Source: Apodemus sylvaticus (lineage: Eukaryota; Chordata; Mammalia; Rodentia; Muridae). From it: 64,000 nt of DNA. The position numbers and the translations under genes were made by a program. The DNA is taken from NCBI RefSeq assembly GCF_947179515.1, contig NC_067472.1, positions 167,773,275 through 167,837,274 on the forward strand, given 5' to 3'. Positions 32,708 to 46,300 of the stretch are shown piece after piece. The notes under the pieces are model-generated. The model was not told where the DNA came from. It saw nothing but the letters and a program-made list of their open reading frames with translations, and did no database searches. How positions within the stretch are numbered: the first letter of the stretch is position 1; each line of letters begins with the position of its first letter.

Positions 32708-33099
32708 TCTCGGGGGAAGGCTGGCTTCATCTTAGTCTCTTACCCAGCCTGAAGTGGAGCCATTCCAATACAGGAGTCTAACATCAGTTCACAGAATAAG
32801 GGCTATTGGACACACTCACCCCTTTCAACTGTACAAAGGATGGTAAATAATGCGCCGTCCCCAGTCCAATTTAGGGGTATTTCCATCACACCAAAACCAT
32901 CCGTGGCCCATTCCAACCCCAGACCCAGGTATACCTAGTTATTCATGTGTACTTTATTGAGCCGAAACGACCAAGTTCAAGATAACTCAAAAGTCAGGCT
33001 AGACTCCCAATGAATGCACTATATTCTGCAGTGCGCCAGAGTCAAATCCTGCTTGGCGTGTGACTAAAGTCTTCGCTCATTCCCTAGGTTTTTAAAAAA

Positions 33100-33700
33100 C
33101 CAGCAGGTGCCTCCACGAGATAAGTGGTATCCGAGGAACAGACGAAGAACAGAATCTGTGTCCGTGTGCGCATGCGTAGCTTCGGGGCTCCCGAGACACG
33201 AAACCGAGATCCCTGGCTTCAGACGTGTCGCACCAGCTGTTGGAATACCGTCTTTTAGAATCTGAGCATCCACGCGTGACACCTACGGAGCCCAGATCTG
33301 GAAGGTGGGTCCGATCCCTCTTCTTCTCTCCCGCCACCGGATCTCGCACCGAAATCCTCTGTCGCCCCAAGATCTTCAGGCTGATCGCTCTCCCCGCCCC
33401 CTTAGCCACACCCCCAAGCTGCCATATTGCGTCTGATTGGCTGGTAAACATTCAGTCCCACCCATTTGAGCCAACGCCAACGGCCACGTACCCGTTTTAC
33501 GTGTCTTATCCACGAAAGCGGAAGTTGCGCAAATACTCGCGAACGCTGCGGAGGCGCTGAGCGTGTGGTGTGTGTAAGTGTGTGAGTGCGTGTGTATGTG
33601 TGTGTGTGTACATACACACATACACATATATTGTATTCGGCTGCAGCGCGGGGGCGGTACACGGCATTAGAAGGCGCCGGAAGTGTCGGTGTCGAGGGGC
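33100..33700 (+). promoter_or_regulatory. Spty2d1: CpG-rich promoter of Spty2d1
   Basis: CpG density rises sharply from about 33100 and stays high to about 34050, in contrast to the flanking DNA. Visible candidate sites are an NRF1-type TGCGCATGCG (33167-33176), a YY1-type GCCATATTG (33421-33429), an inverted CCAAT box (ATTGG, 33436-33440) and an ETS CGGAAGT (33519-33525) merging into the palindrome TTGCGCAA. A second ETS site, CCGGAAGT, lies at 33677-33684. There is no TATA box at a fitting position. This fits a broadly expressed housekeeping promoter. The start site is inferred just after the last ETS site. A TG/CA run (33568-33630) interrupts the island. Confidence 0.75.
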
Positions 33701-33821
33701 GGCGGGAGAAGAGCCACCAAGGCAAGCCAGTCAGTAGAGCTTAGGCTCAGCGAGCGGCAAGACTCGGCATCCGCCGCGTCCGGAGTCCCCGGCCCAGCCG
33801 GGCTTTTCTCTTCGGCCAGAC
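33690..33821 (+). other. Spty2d1: Spty2d1 5' UTR (start approximate)
   Basis: GC-rich leader between the ETS site and the initiator ATG. The ATG at 33822 has context AGACATGG (A at -3, G at +4) and no in-frame upstream ATG is seen in the leader. The 5' end is an inference. Confidence 0.6.
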
Positions 33822-33881
33822 ATGGACTTCAGGGAAATCCTCTTAATCGCTTCCAAAGGACAAGGTGTCAACCATGTACCG
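33822..33881 (+). CDS. Spty2d1: Spty2d1 coding exon 1
   Basis: Residues 1-20, ending ...QGVNHVP. The donor GTGAGT starts at 33882, phase 0. This conserved N-terminal peptide was decisive for identification. Confidence 0.96.
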
Positions 33882-36800
33882 GTGAGTCTCCGGGGTTGCT
33901 GTAGGAAACCCGGGCGTCAAGTTAGTGTGTGGTGGGTGGAACTTCTACGGGAGCGTCTGTCGGCCCCGGGAAAACCTGAACTACGCACGCCCTCTTCTGG
34001 AGTTTTTGCGGAGATTTGGGTACACGGGGGCTGGGGATGGGAAAGGGAGAGCAGCGTTCTTGGGGTCGGTTTCGCCAGCTCACGTACCCTGAAAGGTAGG
34101 CTTTGCGGCTTGCGGTGTTTTTTAAGAGTTGCTCAAAGTCGGGGATGAGCCGCGCCTGACAGAGTACTGTGTAGCATTAGTAGCGCCTGGCTTCGAATAA
34201 ACTTCAGCCCCTAAATTGAGAACCAATATAGTCAGGAAACTCGGGGACTTTAAGGACTTCTCCTGATAGCCTTTGGGTCGAATACGGATTTTCAGGAGAA
34301 TGTTTAGTGATTTCACGAAAGGGTTCTCTGGTTCGTGGCCCCACCCACTGAACCTGCTAAGGAGGGTATCTTCTGTTGGAAAGAGTTAAGGGCTTTGCAG
34401 GAAATCCATAGCCAACTGTGAGGTGATCATGTGGGCTGCGAATGTGTTAGTAGACCTTTTATTTGCCGTATGTCCCTGGCATCTATCGATTCCCTTTGCG
34501 AGCGGGTTGGGCAAAGCCTTTTTCAGCTTTCATTTCCTAGTAGAATTCCAGATTTTTAGGTTCTGTTTGCTCAGTAGATGTGTGAGTTCGATGGTATTCT
34601 CAGAGGTAAATATTGAAGTGGTCCCACATCTGCTTTCTGGGGTTATAGCTGTTTTGCATAAACTAATCATTTCTGGATCACCAGAAGGTACCCACAGAAC
34701 AGCTGTAAACCTATTATATCGCATTGCGATACCCGAGATTTAATCAGAGAAGTGTCCAACTTAAAAGAACCTTTTAGAGCCAATCAGTTGGAATTTAAGA
34801 TCTCACTTGGATTCTGCATTTCATAATTTTGTATGTGGCAGTATTTTTTCCTTTCCTCACTTCTTGACAAATCCAGCCTATTTTTAAACTCTTGAATATA
34901 TCTACCTAAAATAATGAGTAAAAGTAGTTATATTTGTATGCATGTGCATATATATATATACATATATGTTACATATGTGACCAATCATGTCCCACCCTGA
35001 TAATAATCACTCAATAAGATTCTTCTAAGCCACATCTCTTAAGTCTTGCAGGTTAAAACTGGGTACAAGCCTTTGAAGTCTAGAGCAACAATACTTTACA
35101 CATTTGTAGATTATTTGTAGTCACATTATTGTTAGGTCTGATAATCATGTTTGCATAATTTAGTCTATATTTTATCTTATATTTTCTTGAATCTTCAGAA
35201 AGGTTTAAAAACAAAACAAACAAACAAAAAGATACTAGCTTTAATCCCCAAGAATTCTCTTGTGGAAGAATCAGAACCCAGATTTAGAAAGCCAATAGCT
35301 GGTTGAGTGTTGTGGCTCATACCTTTAATACCAGCATTCACAGAGGCAGCTGGATCTTGTGAGTCCAAAGCTAGCTTGGTCTACAATGAGTTCCAGGACA
35401 ATCAGGGTTATAAAAAACTGAAAGGAGAGGAGAAGAGAAGGGAGGGAGAGATTGAGATTGTTGAAAGCTCAAAGCTGCTAGGAAAAGGGCAGACAAATCA
35501 TCCTAGAGCAGAAAATGTTAAAATGCATGATATTTAGAGTACATGTTATTGGCTGCTCTGTGACTGCACTAACAGGAAGTGAGGAATGGCAAGTTGGTAA
35601 CGTGAGTTATATTTATGAATCATCCTTCCCTTCCCCTAAAAGAGATAGTAAACTTAGAGGTTTGGCTCGGTTCGCATCCTTAACTTCTTTATCTTTTACT
35701 CGGAATGAAAGTCATAAAAAATCAATTGGAATAAAACAAGCTGAATAGTGTTAAATTTAATTCATGATCTTGCATAATAAACCATCCATCTATCTAGCTT
35801 AATTTTATCAGCTCAGGATAATTTGAACACTGATAAGCACAGAGTATTAGCAAATCCCCATCCCCCCATGTTCATTTAATATACATTAACACAGATTGTG
35901 TTTCATGTGTGTTACTTTCATGTTACTTTTTTCTCAGTGATGGCATTGGGCCCAGGGCCTCTCTCGTAAGACAAGTGCTCTGCTGTTGAGCATTTATTCC
36001 CGGGAACTATCTCCAAATCCCTCACATGCTTCTGAAAAATAGCAAGGCCCCTCCTACTTTCATGATGTGGGTGGGTGGGTGAGAGAGAGTCACAGAGAGA
36101 TCCACTGAGTTTTGTTGTTTTGGTTTGGTTTGGTTTTGTTTTTCGAGACAGGGTTTCTCTGTATAGCCCTGACTGTCCTGGCACTCACTCTGTAGACCAG
36201 GCTGGCCTCGAACTCAGAAATTCGCCTGCTTCTGCCTCCCAAGTGCAGGGATTAAAGGCGTGTGCCACCACTGCCCGGCTAGATCCACTGAGTTTAAATA
36301 GGGTCACAGGCATGAGCATGGGTGAGGCATGGCCAGTTTACCAGAGGCAGCACTGCTAAGAAATCACTCCCCCTCCCTGAGCAGCCTCTAGCTCAGCAAC
36401 CTTTATTTCCTACTTCAAGGAGTTAACTTTCCTACTGCTGGGATAAGACACCATGACCAAGGCAACTTATAAAAGAGTTTACTGGGGACTTTAAGGGTTA
36501 GATTTCATGACCAGTATGACACCAGGCAAGCAGAGGTGACACTGGAATGTCACTGAGAGCTCATATCTTGATCCACAAGCAGAGGGCTAACTGGGAATGT
36601 CATCTTAGGAAATCCCAAAGCCCAGCACAACACTGGCGATACACCTCCTCCTCCAAGGCCATAGCTTCAAGTCTTTCCCAAACAGTTCCAGCTAGGGACC
36701 AACTATGCAAACTCCTGAGCCTATGGAGACAGTGTCATTCAAACTACCACCGGTCTCATGAGCCTCTCTCCCGCACATGCTGTTCCGGATGTCAGTTCCA

Positions 36801-37176
36801 TCTTGTGTGGGTCTTGTACAGCTTGAAGATTTCTTTTGTTCCTCTTTAAAACAACTTTTAAATTTGTTTTATGTGTGTGGGTGTTTTGCCTGCTTGTATG
36901 CCTGTGCACTGGAGTCCAGAAGAGGACATCAGATCCCTTCGAACTGGCATTGCAGAAGGTTGTAAGCCTCTCTGTGAGTGCTGGGACCTGAACCTTGGCC
37001 TTTTGCAAGAGAATTAAGTGTTCTTGGCCTCTTAGCACCTTCCAGTGCCACTGCATCGACTTTTACCCAAGGCAAATATGCAATTTTCCACTTGTGCTGT
37101 CCTATTGTTGGAGAGCTCAGAGTTTGGGTTGGGTGTTTCCAGGTTCTTGGCCTCTTATCCAATGAGTTGGAAAAGG

Positions 37177-37220
<44 letters not shown>

Positions 37221-40200
37221 TTTACTAAAGAAGCTTGATAATTTTATTTGCAGCAGAGCAATAGTAAAAGGCACTGCTTGACTGCATAAGAGTGAAGCTA
37301 AGGCAGGCCCCGGCTACAGCCTGGGGCAGAACGCCCTGGTTTACTATGGTACAGTTCTTTATTTTGATTGATGGGTAGGTTATTTACTCATTCGTCTACT
37401 GTGCATGCTCCTCTACGTCTGATTTTAGCCCTGTGCACCCCCCAGGTATGCAAAGGCATAAGATGGTAAATAGAGAGTCTCCTTCAAAGATTACAAGAGG
37501 ATGTACTTTTCCTCACTGTGAGTGTACCTACAACCAGTTCAAGCCTGATTGGCCCTTATAATTGTCAGACCTGGGGACTGGAAATATGCTTGAGTAGAAA
37601 TTGTGAGTTTGATGTTAGGTTAGGAAAGTATACCATTGTTTCAGAGATGGGAGAGCGTCTAACCCATACAAATGGGCTGAGTGGGTTTGACGCTGCTAGG
37701 TGCATTGTTTAAGGGGGCTATGCATGTGTGCATTGTATGTGCAAGTAAAGGAATCAGGCAGCTGGGAAGTGGTGGTTGATCGCCTTTAATCCCAGCACTT
37801 TGGAGGCAGAGGCAGGCGGATTTCTGAGTTCAAGGCCAGCCTGATCTACAGAGTGAGTTCCAGGACAGCCAGGGCTAAACAGAGAAACCCTATCTCTGGG
37901 GGAAAAAAATGGAATCAGGCTACCAAGGACATTTTTCCAAGGGTTTGTGAATAACCCAAAACTAAATAGTAGTTGCACTAAATTGTCTCCTACACTTTTA
38001 CCTGACTTCACTGTCAGCCCTTAAGACATTTCAATTTTGGAGCATGTTTAGATTAAGGATGCTCAGTTTGTACTAACATTTCCCTTATTGCTCTTGTTTT
38101 TAAGTGGAACAATCATCTTAATGTTTTAGTTAAAACAAAGGTAGGATTGCGTCATGTGTGGAAGTATTAGGCAGAGACTCTTTTCTCAGTGGAATTCTGA
38201 ATACAAAAATAACAGCTGATCAGATGATGTAACCAGTCTTTGTCAGTGGCCTTTTCTTTTAAAGACAAGATCTTATGTAAGGTTGGCCTGTGGAACTCAT
38301 TATGTAGACCAGGCTAGCCTCAAACTCTGAGAGAGCAGCCAGCCTCTGCCTCCCAAATGCTAGGATTGTAAAGAACAGTATGGGCTGACAAAGGTTTTTG
38401 CTGCAGTAGTGACTGCTCTCAGGAAATTGGCTATCAGCCTTCCACTAAGGGCTAAGTGCTGACGAGACATCTCTGCTATCTCAGACGGCTGTTCTCTAGT
38501 CTTGAGCAGTACTTCTCAACCAGTGCTTTATGGACAAGTTCTTTAGAAACCGCTGCTCCTCCCTTCCCCACAGGGATTCTGTTGTCTCTCTTCCCCCATA
38601 ACACCTTAGAGAATCTCTAAATAATGGTGATAGCAATTAACATTCATTGTGCTGAGCCTATGCCAGATATTGTTGTAAGGACTTCATGTGTTAATTAATT
38701 TAGACACCATAATGAGCATATGAAGGAGATTTTATTTTAGACTGAGTCCTAGGGAGGTGAGGAAATTGCCCGAGGCTGCACAGTGAGTTATAGGACTGGT
38801 TATAATGAAACAAGGGATCTGATCCAGCAGACTGCTTTGCAGTCCTGCTCTAAACCATGGCCTCTGTTGGGTATATTGAAGTGAGAGAATTCACCACCTT
38901 CATAGGCCTCAGCCCTTCCTTAATCACAGCTTTAGCCAATAACACTGTTGGATTTTTATGACAGTCTCAAAATAAAGATGGAGAGGAAATGCAAAAAAAA
39001 CAAACCAATAGCATAAGAAACAGGTAGATAACTATGGCCAGCCACCTGAACAGGCCCACCTGATCGTGTCTGAGCTCTGAGGCTAAGCAGTATAGGGCCT
39101 GGTTAGTACATGCATGGATGGGAAACTAGTAGACAAGATATTGGAAATCTGTTCTAAAAAAGTGTAGGTATAGTTAACTCTCCCAAGGAGAGAAAGGATA
39201 ACATAGATCAGCTATAGACCTGTCTTGGGTAGACATGCATGGAACTTAGGGAATTCTATTTAAGATTGGAGTCTGGGTTACAGGGAAAGAAAAGTGTCGG
39301 AGTTAGAGAGAAAGTTAAAGGGTGCAAATATGCTTGGTCCTGAGTCAGAAGACCTGCATTCAAGATGTACTCAGCTACAAAGCATATGCCTAAGCACCAG
39401 GAAAGCCCAGGCACCGTTTTTTTGAAAACCTTTTTAAAGACAAAGAAGTACTCATTTAAAGGGTAACTTTGTTAGATTTGAATGATGCACTAAGGATCGA
39501 ACCAGGGCCTCAACAAGCTAACAGGTTCTCTATGATTGAGCTCTGCTCTAACCAAGTGTTTTATAAACATCTTAATGCTTAATTTGGTGTTAAACACCAT
39601 AGCCAGCATGAACGGATGCTCAGGATGTTTTCTTCTCGCTGTCCTGTCTCCTGCTCACTGACATCCTGCTGAGCTAGCTTAATGCAAAGAGCTGCTTCCT
39701 TCATTCATTCCCTGGCTAATGTCTTGAGAAGGTGTTCAAAACTTGGTGTGTTGATTGAAGTTAATGTATTATTTGACTACTCTGATCAATAGGTAAGTGA
39801 TGTAAAATCATCAGAAAAATATTTTCTACAACAGCCTCATTTCTCCTAAGGAGAAGTTTGGGGGTAAGTAACATGCTGGTTTGGATTGAGCGAACTTGCT
39901 GCGAAAGGTTTCCAGACTGCATGCTTCTTAATCCCATCACCACTGGATAGTTTCAATGCAAGGAGTGTTTTTAAATAGCTTGATGTTTTCTAAACCCATG
40001 GGCTTTAGAATTTCAAATCTTTGCAAACTGTGGTGCCATATTAAATGATAGCTAGGCCATGATTGTGGATAGTTCACCAGGGTCCAAGAGGGATGAGACT
40101 GGCTTTGCAGGGGGATGAAACTTGTCCTGTGGCTTTTCAGGCCAGACAATGAAGCAGCCTTGTGCTTTGAAGCAGGAGTCAGAATCCATGGGTACAGCTT

Positions 40201-40290
40201 GGTATGCTGCTGCTTTGGCCGTGTTTGGCCATCTGATGCAGGAGACATGCCAGATGACTTCAAGAGAACACAAGTGCTCTGACCTCAGGC

Positions 40291-40325
<35 letters not shown>

Positions 40326-43300
40326 ATTCTCTACTGTGAATTGGGGGAAATCTTACAAAATCTTCTATCAAAACATACTTTGGTCTGCTTACAACCCTTT
40401 TTAGAAAGGTCTATGGAGCTCAGTGTTAAAGATATATAATCATATACCCAAGAGAAATTTAAACATGCATCCATCTAAAATATCACAGCAGCATTTTTAT
40501 GAAGCTAAAAAATGGAAATAGGCCAGCTGGCCAGCTGGTGATCAGATAATATGTTGTGTGTCTGTGCCCTGCAGTGTCATTCAGCTATTTAAGGAATGAG
40601 CTCCTGACAAAGCAACATGAGCCTGGAAACCTCTATGTTCATGAAGAGGCCAATTGAAAACGACTGTTCTGTTAGTTGCTAGTCTCCAGAGAAACACAAG
40701 TAGGAATGATTTGAGGCGATTATTTGTGGGGCTGGCAAGTCCAGAAACTGTGGAAGGCCAGGCAGTCTGGAGTTAATGATACCATTTTGAGGTAGTTTCA
40801 TCTGAACTACCCCACAACTGTTCTGAAGTCATTGAACTATAGGGGACTATGGACATTATGAAAGTTAATCTGACAGCAGATATTTTATCAGTAAAATTCT
40901 TCCAAGCAGGGTAAGATAAGTACCTGGTTAAATAGTTTGGTTCTGCAGCCAAGTGAGCACAGAGAGTTGACTATCACATTGTAAGATTTCATTTCTATTA
41001 AATGCATAGTGATAGAATGTTCACTAATGGTTGCCAGGCATCACCCAAGGGTAAGTGATTTCTTTTTTTTTTTTTTTTTTTGAGGAGGTTACTATAGTCT
41101 GAAACTCTGCATATACCAAAAGATATTTAAATTGTGGAACGCTGCCTGTGAGCTATATGTCTTAGTAAACTTGAGTCCAGTGTCACATTCATGGTAGTAT
41201 TTCTGGATCGAAAGAGCTCTCAATTCAGTTTACAAAGATGTCGACTAATTATAGGATCCCATTGTGTCCTAGCCTGGGTGACTAGAAAATAATTGGTGCT
41301 GTCTTGGGATTTCTCTGTCAGGAGGGATGAGTCACTTGTGAACACTGCCATCAGGTGGGATTTTCAGGTTGGATGAGGCCTGCCTTCTCGGCCAGCTGCT
41401 TTTTTAGTTGACTAATTTACATGGAACTTGAGCTTGTTTCAAGATACATTGTGTTTGTCAGCCCTGTAGTAAGCAGATCCTTTGGCTTTCCTCCAAGGAT
41501 GTCATACACAGGATGGGCAAGCATTGGGGTTTATAAACTGATAGCTTTTTCCACAAAGATGATTTTTACAACCAACACAGACACAGACTCGGTAGATAAA
41601 AAGAGCATCTGCCTCACATAACAGAAAGGGTTGGACTATAGCCCAGTAGTAGAATGCCTGGCATGTGTGAGGCCTGGGTTTCTTCTTAAGCTATGATTTA
41701 AAAAAAAAAAAATTTGTGCTGGCCCATAAATTATGTCCAATGGTCCCAGACATGAGAATTAGCCCTGTTTATCATGCTTCTCTAATAGAAGATATTTAAG
41801 AGATTGAAGTCTTTTTCTTCCAATGTTCAAATCATCCTTATTTCTGTTTCAGTCACTTTCTGTATGTAGTTACTTAAAAACCAAAGTCCATAAAAATAAC
41901 ATCTGTGCCTGGGCAGTATTCGTGACCTTGGCATTTTGGAAACCAGTATAAAGGAGCTTGAGTAGCAAATTAATATTTAATGACCTTAAATGCTACAGTT
42001 TAACGATTACAGAGAACTAGGCTGTTAGTTTAGATTCCTTGTTCATTCCCTTCCTTCCCTCACTTTCTTTTGTACATTTTCTGCAGTACTGACTGGGGAT
42101 TGAACTCAGAGCTGATTCATGATAGACAAGCACTCCCGCTCTGAGCCGTGCAACCCAGCCCCTAGACTATATCTTTGTAAAGTGTTGTTGCTTAGAGCTT
42201 TCATTCTGCTTTGGTTTTTAGAAAAGGTACAGCTTGGCAGTGGGGCCTCCGAAGAAAGACCCAAAAGTGAAAGGTGTCCAGTCAGCAGCTGTGCAGGCTT
42301 TCCTTAGGAGGAAAGAAGAGGAGCTCAGACAAAAAGGTATGTGCTTGGGCTGCTTCTCAGTCTGTCTGCCACCAACCCATGTGTTTGTAGACGCGTCCTG
42401 ACTGCTTAGCGGTTTGGGGATGTTGTGTATGTGTCTGTGTGAACTTTATAGTGGGTGCATGTGTGTACGTGTGCTCTTAGGTTGGTTATTTGGGTTGCCT
42501 TCTCTAGCTCCATCTCACCCACCGGGCAAGGCTTTGTAGAACTGGGCTTAGTGACATTCACCTGTCAGCCCAGGTATTCAGCAGGCAGAGACGAGATCAG
42601 TTATTGAGCTCAGGAGCTTCGGAGCAGCTGGGGCAAGACAGCAAGGCCTGGTCTCCTGAGGGAAGGTGGGAGACATGAAAAAGCCTGGCATATCGACCAT
42701 GTAACTAGCCATACTATGTCTCCATTCTTTACCTTGGTCCTGGCACTGTAAGAGGTATTCCTTGATTCTTAACAGCTCCAGTGGGTGCTGCTGTGCCATT
42801 GACGTGGTATATTTATTAGCCATTTTGTGCATTTTAAGCAAAGGCCAAGTCCCTTACCTGCTTAGTCATAAAGAGAAGCTCATATATGACCCACTCAGTT
42901 TCGTTAGATGACTTTCTCATTGACACAGATATCTAGAGACCATAACTCAACATTGAGCTTTGTCTGCGGACTGGTGTCACATGAGCAGCAGAGATGTTGA
43001 GGCTGTTGAGATAATGTGCTCTTGTTTGATCCCTTTCAGCCTTGGAAGAGAAAAAAAGGAAAGAGGAACTAGTGAAAAAGCGAATTGAGCTCAAACATGA
43101 CAAAAAAGCAAGAGCTATGGCCAAGAGGACAAAGGACAATTTTCATGGTTACGATGGAATTCCTATTGAGGAAAAGACAAAGAAGAAGCAGGCGGTGGAG
43201 AGCCACCTGAACCAGAGGACTGACCAGGAGTATAATGTGGAGGAGGAGGACTTCATCGAATATAGTCAGGGCGAGCTGGACCAGGACTATGAGGAGGAGC

Positions 43301-46300
43301 AAGAGCCTCCCAAGGTTGAAAACAAACCAAAGGCCCCCCTTAAAAGTGCCCCATCGCCTATGAACTTCACTGACTTACTGAGGCTGGCTGAGAAGAAGCA
43401 GTTTGAACCCGTGGAGATCAAGGCGGTGAAGAAAGCAGAAGATCGGCCCCTGACTGCAGAGGAACTAAGGGAGCGAGAGTTTCTTGAACGAAAGCATAGG
43501 AAAAAGAAACCTGAACCCGATGCCAAACTACCTCCACCTGTGTCCAAAAGGGCGCCCTCTCATAAAGACAGCATGGGCACAAAGCCCAGCAAAGGTGCTG
43601 GGGACAGGCAGCTTGCTTCCAAAGGATTGCCCTTTCCTCCTGCTGAGAAGAAATTCAGACCCAGCACAGCCAGTGAGAAACAAGTAGCTTTGTCTTCATC
43701 CAAATCCCTGCCAGGAGAGAGGACCAAGGTAGGGTCTGGCAGTAGTGCCCAGCCCTTGCTTCGGGAGGGTCACAACAGGCCTGTCTTCAATGGGGTTGGA
43801 AAGCCCCACCCCAGCACCTGTTCACCAAGTGTCCCAAAGACGACTTCTGCTAGCGGGACTCAGAAATCTGCTTCTGAGCACAAAGCCAAAAAATCTCTTC
43901 CTCCTCATCCGAGCCATTCCAAGCCTGGGCCCACAGTTCCCTCACACAACAAAGCTAAGGGTCCAGGTGTCAAGCAGCCAGGCAGCAGCTCTGGCTCCGC
44001 TCCTGTGCAGCCTAGCCCAGGGATAGCTCGACCCACACTTAGTTCTGGCCCTGTGCCCAGGCGCCAGAATGGCAGCTCCAACTCAGGACCTGAGCAGGCG
44101 TCAGGCAGCGGGGTCAGAAAGCTGGCCAGCAGTCCACATCCCTCTGGACGCACACTCAACGGCACAAATGGTCCCGGGCGACCCGCAAGCAGCTCAAGTG
44201 GCCCTGGGCGACCCATCAGTGGGTCTGCTGCTTCTGGGAGACCTGTGGGCAGTTCTGGAGGTCCTGGGCAGCCTGTCAATAGTCCACGTGACCTTCGACG
44301 ACCAATGAACAATCTAGGCTCTCCTGGGCGGCCAGTCAGTGGCCCTGGGAGATCCATAAGTGGTCCCACTCCAGCTGGACGAGCTGTCAGTTCAGGCCCT
44401 GGAAGACCAGCGAGCAGCTTAGGACCTGGACGAGCAGTTAGTAACCCAGGCCTCCCCACAAGGCCCAAATGCACTGTTGTGTCAGAAACAATTTCTTCGA
44501 AGAATATTATTAGTCGGTCAAGCAATGGACAGATAAATGGAATGAAGCCTCTCCTCTCTGGCTACAGATCTGCTCAAGGTAAAGTTGACCCTTATCCTAA
44601 AGAGTGTATTTAATACCAAGCCTCTGGAGAAAATACCTAGCTTTATATAATCAGGAACCCTGTGACCACTTTCACAAACTCTGTAACGAGCTCATTGTTG
44701 ATAGTGGAACGAGGCCTGTCTAGGACCCGCTGTCCACAGCCCACACCTTGTTCTCACATGCAGTATTGTGTGTGAGAGGAGGTGACTGGACAGAGCTGGT
44801 GGCTCTGTGGGCTAATGTGCCACGTGAAGACTAAGACTTGGAGATGAGAGCATCATCAAGAACTTAGAGCCTTTGCTGCACTGTTGGGTCAGCGGATGAT
44901 TGTTTAACACCTCCCCTGTAGCAGCCGCTGTTTTAGACTGTCCTGAGTTCTGTTGCTTTCATGGGTTGTGTCAGCGGCCATGTCACTTGGTGCTTTAGGA
45001 ATCTGCCCTTGGTAAAGCCCTTGTTAGGGTCCCTGCAGAGGACATGAAGAAAGCGGTGGCACAACTCCTGGCTTTACAGTCAGACTAGAAAGTTGCTCTC
45101 AGACACCCGCCTGTTGTTGAGTACCTGTCTTTTGCAAAGTTCTTCAGTTTTTGGGTTGTTTGCTTTTTGTTTTGTTTTATTTGTTCATTTGGGGGATAGG
45201 GTTTGTTTTTAGACAGATATCCCATATTGGCCTGGAATTTACTTTATAACTAAGGGTGACCTTTAATGTCTAATCGCCACCTGTACCTCCTGAGTGCTGA
45301 GATTACAAGTGTATACCACCATAGTAATCGGCCGTAATTGGGGGATCCGAGCCCAGGGCTTCAGGTATCCTGGCAGGCTTTCTACTGAGCTATATCCCTA
45401 GCTCATTTTTTAAGTTTTTATCAGTTATTAGGCAAAAGTGGGATATTAAACAATTATAATTCTGAAAATGTTTTATACTTGGGTTTTTTTTTTTTTTTTT
45501 TCTAAGATAGGGTCTTGCTATGTTGTCCAGGACTTCAAATTGTTGGCTCAAGCTTTTCAAGCCCAGATAGCTGAAACTTCAGGCATGTTCAGGTCTTTGA
45601 ATTTTTTTTTTGTTTTGTTTTGTTTGTTTTTTCGGGACAGGGTTTCCCTGTGTAGCCCTGGCTGTCCTGGAACTCACTCTGTAGACCAGGCTGGCCTCGA
45701 ACTCAGAAATCCGCCTGCCTCTGCCTCCCGAGTGCTGGGACTCAAGTTGTGCGCCACCACCGCCCAGCTTTGAATTTTTAAGTGAAATGAAAATTTCGCT
45801 TTATTTATTAAAGAAAAATAGGGAACTACTTTTGGTATGCTTATTTGGTAAAATTAAAAATTAATGAATCTGTAGTAGTTTGTAACTTGACTCAGTTTCA
45901 GAAATTTTACTGATCTTTTAAATCCCAGAAGTCTGTATAACTAAGCTAGAAAATATGACAAAGCACTAAAGCATGCTAAAGTGCCACAGCAGCTCAGTCT
46001 CTCTGCTTTCCGGGGTGCCATCTAAATGTCACTTTCTCTGAATCCTAGTGACATGGTCCCTGCAGGAACTATTTCTTCATACGGTGTACTTACAAGTCAT
46101 GGCTTTTGTTCTTAGGTCCTCAAAGGCTTCCCTTCCCTACCAGCTACAAAAGGCCTCGAGAGTATGAATATTATGATGATGATGATGAATATGACTCAGA
46201 AATGGATGACTTCATCGAAGATGAAGGAGAACCTCAGGAAGAAATATCCAAGCACATTCGAGAAATCTTTGGCTATGACCGAAAAAAGTAAGCTGAAGAT

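Larger units (their letters stand above)
33882..42221 (+). other. Spty2d1: Spty2d1 intron 1 (8.3 kb)
   Basis: Mostly unique AT-rich sequence with few young SINEs, a 5S rRNA pseudogene near 39.03 kb, a TG run at 37183-37220, poly(T) at 41063-41080 and a 30-base A run at 40294-40324. It ends TTTGGTTTTTAG, a good acceptor. ORFs inside it have no support. Confidence 0.85.

Noticed and set aside
1..33000. Expected neighbour Tmem86a
   Set aside because: I looked for its membrane protein exons on both strands and saw none. It probably lies just outside the window.
38500..38570. Possible third hAT-Charlie remnant
   Set aside because: Only AGTACTTCTCAACCAGTGC resembles the terminus. The remainder is too diverged to call.
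43905..44525. 206-codon frame antisense to Spty2d1 exon 3
   Set aside because: It mirrors the GC-rich GRP repeats of the real exon; no splice or promoter context of its own.
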